8,156 nucleotides of DNA, taken from assembly GCA_934646175.1 (NCBI GenBank), contig CAKUEI010000072.1:1-8156 (forward strand), given 5' to 3'. Positions 1-5,490 of this stretch are shown in pieces. This stretch comes from an uncultured Oscillospiraceae bacterium. Its GTDB lineage: Bacteria; Bacillota; Clostridia; Oscillospirales; Oscillospiraceae. A model generated the notes under the pieces. It searched no databases, was not told the DNA's origin, and saw only the letters and a program-made list of their open reading frames with translations. The stretch's first letter is position 1. Each line of letters opens with the position of its first letter. Both the position numbers and the translations under genes were made by a program.

Positions 1-923
1 ACCCGGGCCTGCTCCTGCCAGTTCTCATTGGAGGCATCAATGACGTGCAGCAGCAGGTCGGCGTAGGAAAGCTCCTCCAGCGTGGCCTTGAAGGCGTCCA
101 CCAGATGATGGGGCAGCTTGCGGATAAAGCCCACGGTGTCGCTCATCAGCACCTTGCAGGTGTCCGAGATCTCCAGCATCCGTGTGGTGGTGTCCAGGGT
201 GTCGAAAAGCCGGTCGTTGGCCGGGATACCTGCATCGGTCAGGGCATTTAACAGGGTGGATTTGCCCGCGTTGGTGTAGCCCACAATGGCCACCACGGGG
301 ATCTCGTTTTTGATGCGCTTTTCCCGCTGCACGCCGCGCACCCGGCGCACCTCTTCCAGCTCCTCCCGCAGCTTGGCGATCTTGCGGTGGATGTGCCGCC
401 GGTCGGTCTCCAGCTGGGTCTCGCCCGGGCCCTTGGAGCCGATGGGCCGCCCGCTGGTGCCCGCCTGTCGTTCCAGATGGGTCCACATACCGATCAGCCG
501 GGGCAGCAGGTACTGATACTGGGCCAGTTCCACCTGAAGACGTCCTTCTTTCGTCCGGGCCCGCTGGGCGAAAATATCCAAAATCAGCGCGCTGCGGTCC
601 AATACCTGCACCCCCAGCACCTCGGTCAGCACCCGCTGCTGGGAGGGGGACAGGGCATTATCAAAGATCACCATGTTGGCGCCGGTGTTCTGCACCAGTT
701 CCTTCACCTCGGCGGCTTTTCCCTCGCCGATGAAGGTGCGGGGGTCCGGTGTGTCCTTATTCTGCAGCACTACCCCCGCACACTCGCCCCCCGCCGTTTC
801 CAGCAGGGCGGCAAGCTCCGCGAGGGTCTCGTCGCTGGCGTTATCGTCCTCCGGCAGGCAGTAGGCGTTCAGTCCCACCAGCACCGCACGGTCCTTTTTC
901 TCTTCCGTCTGGGCCTCGCTCAT
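1..923 (-). CDS. hflX: HflX ribosome-associated GTPase, 3' part cut by the window edge
   Basis: HflX is a conserved GTPase that binds the 50S subunit and splits stalled or hibernating 70S ribosomes during stress. The first 307 residues are visible, of roughly 420 expected. The N-terminal HflX domain carries DPRTFIGEGKAAEV (near 59-72) and the stretch RTKEGRLQVELAQYQYLLPRL. The glycine-rich signature GSKGPGETQLE is at 162-172, followed by a basic, probably coiled-coil helix. The GTPase domain has the P-loop GYTNAGKST (215-223), switch I FDTLDTTTR (240-248) and G3 DTVGF (262-266) leading into IRKLPHHLVDAFKATLEE. The G4 and G5 motifs lie beyond the edge. Where relatives usually have LDPTTR in switch I, this protein has threonine at 245. 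The ATG at 923 has AGGAGG five bases upstream. The gene follows the flavin reductase by 10 bases, so they likely share a transcript. The identity is secure. Confidence 0.97.
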   Translation of the reverse strand, partial: MSEAQTEEKKDRAVLVGLNAYCLPEDDNASDETLAELAALLETAGGECAGVVLQNKDTPDPRTFIGEGKAAEVKELVQNTGANMVIFDNALSPSQQRVLTEVLGVQVLDRSALILDIFAQRARTKEGRLQVELAQYQYLLPRLIGMWTHLERQAGTSGRPIGSKGPGETQLETDRRHIHRKIAKLREELEEVRRVRGVQREKRIKNEIPVVAIVGYTNAGKSTLLNALTDAGIPANDRLFDTLDTTTRMLEISDTCKVLMSDTVGFIRKLPHHLVDAFKATLEELSYADLLLHVIDASNENWQEQAR

Positions 924-928
924 ATGCT

Positions 929-934
929 CCTCCT
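929..934 (-). promoter_or_regulatory. ribosome binding site of hflX overlapping the upstream stop
   Basis: AGGAGG begins on the last base of the flavin reductase TGA (936-934) and is followed by a five-base spacer and the ATG at 923. A ribosome stopping on the upstream gene covers this site, which favours reinitiation on hflX. Confidence 0.85.
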
Positions 935-1440
935 CAGGCCTTTTTCAGGGCCTCCACGATCTCGCCGATATACATCCGATGATAGTCCTTCCCGGGGTAG
1001 CAGGCATGGTCGATATCCTTGTCGATAAACCGCGCTGGGTCAATGTCCTGGCTGTAGAGCTTGCGGCACACCAGCACCAGCTCCGCCTGCGCAAGATAGG
1101 GCGCACCGCATTCGGCCCGTTCAGCGGTCAGGCCGCAGGCCGCCATTTTGTCCATGTCCCGGCCGCTTTTGGTGCCGCAGAGGTTCAGGATGTCCCGGTT
1201 CCCCTCGGGCAGCACGTTGAGGGCGAAGGTGTCGCTTGCCTCCACCAGTCCGTAGGTGAACCGCTGGGGACGCACATAAATGGTGGCCACGTTTTTCCCC
1301 CAGAGAACGCCCAATCCGCCCCAGCTGGCAGTCATGGGGTTGCACTGCCCCTCTTTCCCCGCCGTAATCAGCAGCCAGCGGTCGCCGATCATGGAGAACA
1401 CGTTTTCCTTTACGGATTTCACATCGATCTTCTGAAGCAT
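934..1440 (-). CDS. flavin reductase family protein (FMN-binding split barrel)
   Basis: This is a 168-residue member of the flavin reductase-like (COG1853, DIM6/NTAB) FMN-binding split-barrel family. Members bind FMN or FAD and use NAD(P)H or act as flavoprotein electron carriers; the substrate here cannot be told from the sequence. Visible hallmarks are WLLITAG (22-28), NPMTASWGG (34-42), VRPQRFTY (56-63), which probably contacts the flavin phosphate, CGTKSGRDMDK (88-98), and the C-terminal LYSQDIDP and KDYHRMYIGEIVE segments typical of the short clostridial subgroup. The protein is cytoplasmic, with no signal peptide. The ATG at 1440 is chosen because GGAGGAG lies five bases upstream and the family alignment begins there. 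The frame stays open further upstream but runs through the terminator and the rpmE 3' end. The TGA overlaps the hflX ribosome binding site, so the two are probably co-transcribed and coupled. Confidence 0.9.
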   Translation of the reverse strand: MLQKIDVKSVKENVFSMIGDRWLLITAGKEGQCNPMTASWGGLGVLWGKNVATIYVRPQRFTYGLVEASDTFALNVLPEGNRDILNLCGTKSGRDMDKMAACGLTAERAECGAPYLAQAELVLVCRKLYSQDIDPARFIDKDIDHACYPGKDYHRMYIGEIVEALKKA

Positions 1441-1445
1441 TCCGA

Positions 1446-1452
1446 CTCCTCC
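1446..1452 (-). promoter_or_regulatory. ribosome binding site deciding the flavin reductase start
   Basis: GGAGGAG sits five bases before the ATG at 1440 and closely matches the 16S rRNA anti-Shine-Dalgarno sequence. It fixes the start and argues against the in-frame upstream extension of 55 codons. A second GGAGG at 1488-1484 belongs to the inverted repeat and has no start codon at a useful distance. Confidence 0.85.
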
Positions 1453-1468
1453 TTTTTCCTGTGCCGAT

Positions 1469-1496
1469 ATTCTATGCGCTTTTCCTCCGTCCGGAA
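1469..1496 (-). promoter_or_regulatory. weak candidate promoter for the flavin reductase-hflX pair
   Basis: TAGAAT (1474-1469) matches the -10 consensus at five of six positions. The best upstream element, TTCCGG (1496-1491) at 16 bases, is poor and lies in the loop of the inverted repeat described separately. A start near 1462 would give a leader of about 22 bases that retains the ribosome binding site. Some promoter is expected here because the strong rpmE terminator should isolate the next gene, but the match itself is modest. Confidence 0.25.
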
Positions 1497-1515
1497 CCGT
1501 GCGGAGGGGAAAAGC
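1478..1515. repeat. imperfect inverted repeat in the flavin reductase leader
   Basis: The arm GCTTTTCCTCCG (1478-1489) pairs with CGGAGGGGAAAAGC (1502-1515): twelve base pairs with a two-base bulge (GG) around a twelve-base loop containing the palindrome TCCGGA. It lies between the rpmE terminator and the flavin reductase gene. Neither strand has a T-run after the stem, so it is not a standard terminator. It overlaps the -35 region of a weak candidate promoter, so it could be an operator. If transcribed, it would form a leader hairpin. The function is unknown. Confidence 0.5.
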
Positions 1516-1517
1516 CG

Positions 1518-1551
1518 AAAAAACGCCGCATCGATCCCGATGCGGCGTTTT
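1518..1551 (-). terminator. intrinsic terminator after rpmE
   Basis: A perfect 14-base-pair inverted repeat (arms 1520-1533 and 1538-1551, loop 1534-1537) has a GC-rich core of CGCCGCATCG pairing with CGATGCGGCG. On the minus strand the stem runs straight into six T residues (1523-1518). It starts 13 bases past the rpmE stop codon. The other strand ends its stem in only four T residues followed by CC, so it could act weakly on any opposing transcript, but no plus-strand gene is present to need it. Confidence 0.9.
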
Positions 1552-1564
1552 CCAAACCGTTCGA

Positions 1565-1768
1565 TTACTTGTCCAGGCCGAACTTCTTGTTGAAGCGGCT
1601 GACACGCCCGCCGGTGTCCACCATCTTCTGCTTGCCGGTGAAGAAGGGGTGACACTTGGAGCAAACTTCCACCTTGATATCCTGCTTGGTGGAGCCAGTC
1701 TCGATCACATTGCCGCAGGCGCAGCGAATGGTGGTCTGCTCATAGTTGGGATGGATCCCTGCCTTCAT
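1565..1768 (-). CDS. rpmE: 50S ribosomal protein bL31, zinc-binding (four-cysteine) type
   Basis: This small protein of the large ribosomal subunit bridges to the 30S head. The 67-residue product begins MKAGIHPNY and contains the family hallmarks: C16-A-C18-G, C36-S-K-C39-H-P-F-F-T-G, and the basic tail VSRFNKKFGL. The four cysteines C16, C18, C36 and C39 form the zinc site of the C+ type. In bacteria that also have a cysteine-free paralogue, the zinc-binding version is used when zinc is plentiful; no paralogue is visible here. The ATG at 1768 has AGAGGTG (1782-1776) seven bases upstream. The gene is followed after 13 bases by a strong hairpin terminator and preceded by its own candidate promoter, so it may be a single-gene transcription unit, possibly also fed by readthrough from addA. 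Confidence 0.97.
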   Translation of the reverse strand: MKAGIHPNYEQTTIRCACGNVIETGSTKQDIKVEVCSKCHPFFTGKQKMVDTGGRVSRFNKKFGLDK

Positions 1769-1822
1769 TTGTGTTCACCTCTTTCGTATCAAATTATAAA
1801 TGCTATCAAATCAGCATTGGTC

Positions 1823-1851
1823 ATTGTACCATGTTCTTTTTCAAAAAGCAA
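1823..1851 (-). promoter_or_regulatory. candidate sigma-70/A-type promoter for rpmE
   Basis: On the minus strand, TTGCTT (1851-1846) is separated by exactly 17 bases from TACAAT (1828-1823). The -10 element matches the consensus at five of six positions and the -35 at three. The whole 104-base gap between addA and rpmE (1769-1872) is strikingly AT-rich compared with the surrounding genes, as expected of a promoter region. Transcription would start near 1816, giving a leader of about 47 bases. A perfect TATAAT also sits at 1798-1793, but I see no matching -35 at a normal distance and it would start the transcript only about 17 bases before the ATG. Apart from a weak A/T-only palindrome around 1838-1850, I see no terminator for addA in this gap. 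Confidence 0.5.
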
Positions 1852-1872
1852 GTCTTTTACCCGATTTTTTTC

Positions 1873-4800
1873 TTATTTTTCCGCACTCTCCAGCGTGACC
1901 GCCCGACTCAGGGAGAAAAACCACAGTACCCGGTTCCGGACCGGTTTTCCGGTCATTCGCTGCAGGGCCGTGCAGTAGGTCTCCACCTGGGGGCGGTACT
2001 CCTCCGCCCGGGCGGATACCGTTTTTTCGCTCACCCGGTCGGTCTTGAAATCCAGCACCGTGATGCCGTCCTCGTCCTCGAACCAGCAGTCGATGACGCC
2101 CTGCAGCAGCACCTCCTCCCCCGCAAGGGCCGGGCCGTAATATTCCGCCGCATCCGCCAAAAGGGAGAACTTGAATTCCCGGTGCAGTTCCTTGGCATTC
2201 TTCAGTTTCCGCCCGATGTCCGATCGGAAGAAGGCCAGCAGCTGCTCCGGCTGCACCGCCTCCGCCTGCTCGTCGGTGAGGAAGCGCTTTCGCCGCAGCC
2301 GCTCGATCTCCGCCCGGATTGCGTCCGGGCTGTCCGTTTGGTCAAAATCCAGAAACTGCATGGCCAGATGCTGGGCCGTGCCCTTCTGGGCGGCAGTCAG
2401 GCCCAGCTCTTCCTCCGCAAACCGCGGCCGGCGGAACAGGTCGCTCCGCGTTTCCGCGGACATGGGCGGGCGTACGGCCTCCTCGGCACTCTCTTCGTCC
2501 TTTTCCCGGCCCTTCAGCTGGGTGGCCGTCAGCTTGGAGGGGGTGTCCGCCGCCGCTTCATGGCTGTATTGCCAACGAAAGCGAGCCGCCAGTGTCTCCT
2601 CCTCGGGGAGTGTGCTGCCGCGCTGCGCCTCCGCCGTTTCCGCCTTCTGCCCCTTCGGAGCCTGTTCCAGCGGCGTGCCGTCTACCACCTCGATGCGCCA
2701 TTCCGGGCCGAAGGGCACTGCGCTTTCCGCACGGATGTCCCCACAGCCGGCAGCCTCCCGCAGAGCCTCGCCGTCCGGGCGGCACAAGGCCGCCCGCAGT
2801 ACCCACTGCCCCACGGACTCGCAGTTCATCAGTGTCCGGGGGGACACCGGAAGCCGCCATTCGTCCGTCAGGGTGGAAAGGGCCTGCACCCCCCGCCCCG
2901 GCGCCGCCGTCAGGATCAGCTTGTCCTGGGCCCGGGTCATGGCCACATATAAAAGCCGCAGCTCCTCCGCCATCATCTCCCGCTCCAGCTGCAGGGCCAC
3001 CGCCGTCCGGGCGATGGTAGGGGACTGGAGCATCCGCGCCCGGTCCAGTCGCTTCGGCCCCACGCCCAGCTTGGGGTGGAACAAAATCGGCTTCTGCATA
3101 TCCTCCCGGTTCATGCGCTTGGCCAGGCCGCACAGCAGCACTACGGGAAATTCCAGTCCCTTGGAGCGGTGGATGCTCATAATGGTCACACCTTCGCTTT
3201 TCCCCTGCCGCAGGCCGGGCAGGGTGCCCCCCGCCTTCCGCATCCGGTCGAGATAGGTGAGGAAGCTGAACAGGCCGCCGTTCCCGCTCTCCTCGCAGCT
3301 GCGGGCCAGTTCATATAAGGCGGTCAAGTTCTCCTTCCTCCGCCGCCCGTCCCCCAGCGCGGCGCACAGGCCCACCAGGTTGGTCTCCTCATAAATGCGC
3401 CACAAAAGCTCGTGGGTCTTCCGCTCGCCGCAGTCCCGCCGCAGAGCGGTAAGCTCCTCCAAAAACCTGCGGCATTCTGTGTCGCCTTCCTCCGCGGCCC
3501 GCTCCACGGCGGAGTAGAAGTCGCCCTTCTTTTCCCCCGCCCGCAGCAGAGCCAGCCGGTCCGCAGAAAAGCCGTACACCGGTGAGCGAAGGGCCGCGAT
3601 CAGCGGCACGTCCTGCCGGGGATTATCTACGATCTGCAAAAGTGACAGGGCGGTGCTCACCTCGGTAGAGCCGAAGAAGTCCTCCCCCTGCTCCGCCCGC
3701 CACGGGATGCCCTGTTCGTCCAGCGCCCGGGTAAAATAGGGCAGCACCACCGACGGTGAGCGCAGCAGGATGGCCGCGTCCGAGGGGCGCATGGCCCGCA
3801 AGGCGCCGCCCTCCCGCACCCGGAAGCCCTCGTCCAGTAGCGCGCGGATGCGCCCGGCGGCAAACCGCGCCTCCGCGAGGCTTTTGTCCGGCCGCTCCTC
3901 GTCGCCATCCGCTTCCTTTTTCTCCCGGTCCAGCAGGTAAAGCTCCGTCCGCACGTCGTCCCCCTCGGGGAATTCCCCGCCAGGGTACAGGGCGTCCTCA
4001 TCGGTGTACTCCATCTCCCCCATCTCTTCCGACATGAGGCACCGCAGAAGAAAATTGGCCGCCTCCAGCACCTCGGGGCGGGAACGGAAGTTCCGGGACA
4101 GCACCATCCGCCGCGGCTCCCCCTCCCCCGCCTTCTCCGCCGGGGGGAAGCTGCGGTATTTTTTGAGAAAGATGGTGGGGTCGGCCAGCCGGAACCGGTA
4201 AATGGACTGCTTCACATCCCCCACCATAAACAGCTTTTCCCCCCGATGGCTCAGGGCATAAAAGATGGCGTTCTGCACCTCGTTGGTATCCTGATATTCG
4301 TCCACCATCACCTCCCGCCAGCGCAGGGAGATCTCATCCGCCAGGGCGTTGGGGTGATGGTCCTCCCCTTCCGTCAAAAGGTGCACCGTCTCGTGCTCCA
4401 AATCGGAAAAATCCATCATGCCCCGGCGGGTCTTTTCCTTCCGGTAGGCCGCGCCGAATTCCCGCACCAGCCGGAAAAGCCCCTTCACCGCGGGGTATAC
4501 CGCCCGCAGGTCGTCCATCAGCTCTTCGCTGCCCGCGTCAAAGCGTTCGCCCAGCTTGTCCAGCTGCTTTTTGCACAGATTGCGGACAGATTTCACCTGC
4601 TCCGCCGCTTCCTCGTCCTCCACACCGCGCTTTCTCCCCGCCGTGGGGAAGGGAATGGGCAGCGCCTCCCGCGCTTTGTCCCAGCTTTCCCCTGCGGCGT
4701 TTTTTAATCGCCGCAGACCGTCCGCCGTCTCTTCCAGGCTGGGGCCGTAGTTTGCCTCCAGCACCGCGTCCCGCCCGGCAATCGTTCGGGATGCGTTGAT

Positions 4801-5490
4801 GCGCTCCAGCCAGTATTCCGCGGTCTTTTCGGCATCGCGCAGCAGGAAAGCGCCCCACGCCGTCTCTTCGGCATCCGCCCCCTCCGGGTGGAAGAAGGCT
4901 CGCTCCTGCTCGTCCATCCACCGCGCCGGATCCGGATGGCTCTGCACCTTATCATAAATGTCGAACACGATCTCCAGAAGCCGCCGGTCATCCCGGCCCG
5001 CCCCCATAGTATCCACTACGGCGGTCAACTCCGCATCGGTCTCAATGTCCTCATAGCGCGCTTCCAGCAGGTCGTTTAAGACCTGCATCCGCAGCACCGC
5101 CGCTTCGTCCTCCGTACACATGCGGAAGTCGGCGTCCAGTCCGATGCGGTAGCCGAACTCCCGCAGAAGCTGGCCGCACAGAGCGTGGATGGTGGAGATA
5201 TTCGCGCCGTAAAGCCGCGTCATCTGGCGGCGCAGATGGCCATTGCCCGGCTGTTGCGCCACCCGGGCGGAAAGCTCGGCGCCAATGCGGCTGCGCAGCT
5301 CCGCCGCCGCCGCCCGGGTATAGGTAATGACGGGGAAGGCGTCGATATTCTCCCCTTCCCCGTCCACATAGGTGAGCAGACGTTCTACCAGCACCCGTGT
5401 CTTTCCGCTGCCTGCCGCAGCGGATACCAGCAGGCTGCCGCCCCGGTTCTCCACCGCGCCGCGCTGTTCATCCGTCAAGGGAAATGGCAT
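1873..5490 (-). CDS. addA: AddA helicase-nuclease subunit (ATP-dependent, UvrD-like superfamily 1)
   Basis: AddA is the motor of AddAB. It translocates 3' to 5' on DNA and carries a nuclease that cuts the 3' strand, preparing broken ends for RecA. The protein is 1205 residues, normal for the family. Helicase motifs appear in order: Q9 (Q motif), AAAGSGKT (24-31, K30), VITYTRAAAAEL, STIHALC, DEYQDTN (397-403), GDVKQSIYRFR (424-434), RNFRS (466-470), SIHRSKGLEF (772-781) and YVAMTRAQDK (848-857). The C-terminal nuclease has H1041 (GTAQH), D1134 (GVIDCW), D1147-F-K1149 (VLDFKTD) and Q1168, so both activities look intact. The ATG at 5490 puts the Q and Walker A motifs at the usual distance from the N-terminus and has an AAAGGAG nine bases upstream. 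The frame stays open upstream to 5757, but that stretch is addB coding sequence and does not resemble AddA. The 23-base overlap with addB suggests translational coupling. No clear intrinsic terminator follows the TAA. Confidence 0.98.
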   Translation of the reverse strand: MPFPLTDEQRGAVENRGGSLLVSAAAGSGKTRVLVERLLTYVDGEGENIDAFPVITYTRAAAAELRSRIGAELSARVAQQPGNGHLRRQMTRLYGANISTIHALCGQLLREFGYRIGLDADFRMCTEDEAAVLRMQVLNDLLEARYEDIETDAELTAVVDTMGAGRDDRRLLEIVFDIYDKVQSHPDPARWMDEQERAFFHPEGADAEETAWGAFLLRDAEKTAEYWLERINASRTIAGRDAVLEANYGPSLEETADGLRRLKNAAGESWDKAREALPIPFPTAGRKRGVEDEEAAEQVKSVRNLCKKQLDKLGERFDAGSEELMDDLRAVYPAVKGLFRLVREFGAAYRKEKTRRGMMDFSDLEHETVHLLTEGEDHHPNALADEISLRWREVMVDEYQDTNEVQNAIFYALSHRGEKLFMVGDVKQSIYRFRLADPTIFLKKYRSFPPAEKAGEGEPRRMVLSRNFRSRPEVLEAANFLLRCLMSEEMGEMEYTDEDALYPGGEFPEGDDVRTELYLLDREKKEADGDEERPDKSLAEARFAAGRIRALLDEGFRVREGGALRAMRPSDAAILLRSPSVVLPYFTRALDEQGIPWRAEQGEDFFGSTEVSTALSLLQIVDNPRQDVPLIAALRSPVYGFSADRLALLRAGEKKGDFYSAVERAAEEGDTECRRFLEELTALRRDCGERKTHELLWRIYEETNLVGLCAALGDGRRRKENLTALYELARSCEESGNGGLFSFLTYLDRMRKAGGTLPGLRQGKSEGVTIMSIHRSKGLEFPVVLLCGLAKRMNREDMQKPILFHPKLGVGPKRLDRARMLQSPTIARTAVALQLEREMMAEELRLLYVAMTRAQDKLILTAAPGRGVQALSTLTDEWRLPVSPRTLMNCESVGQWVLRAALCRPDGEALREAAGCGDIRAESAVPFGPEWRIEVVDGTPLEQAPKGQKAETAEAQRGSTLPEEETLAARFRWQYSHEAAADTPSKLTATQLKGREKDEESAEEAVRPPMSAETRSDLFRRPRFAEEELGLTAAQKGTAQHLAMQFLDFDQTDSPDAIRAEIERLRRKRFLTDEQAEAVQPEQLLAFFRSDIGRKLKNAKELHREFKFSLLADAAEYYGPALAGEEVLLQGVIDCWFEDEDGITVLDFKTDRVSEKTVSARAEEYRPQVETYCTALQRMTGKPVRNRVLWFFSLSRAVTLESAEK

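Noticed and set aside
387..1593. Plus-strand open frames opposite hflX and the flavin reductase gene
   Set aside because: Both minus-strand genes are clearly real from conserved motifs. These frames are shadows.
1441..1605. A 55-codon upstream extension of the flavin reductase
   Set aside because: It runs through the rpmE terminator and into the rpmE 3' end, and its residues are low-complexity frame shadow. The ATG at 1440 has a strong ribosome binding site.
1771..3256. Plus-strand open frames of 393 and 361 codons opposite addA
   Set aside because: They mirror the addA codon pattern, lack convincing ribosome binding sites and give Arg/Pro/Ser-rich translations without family features.
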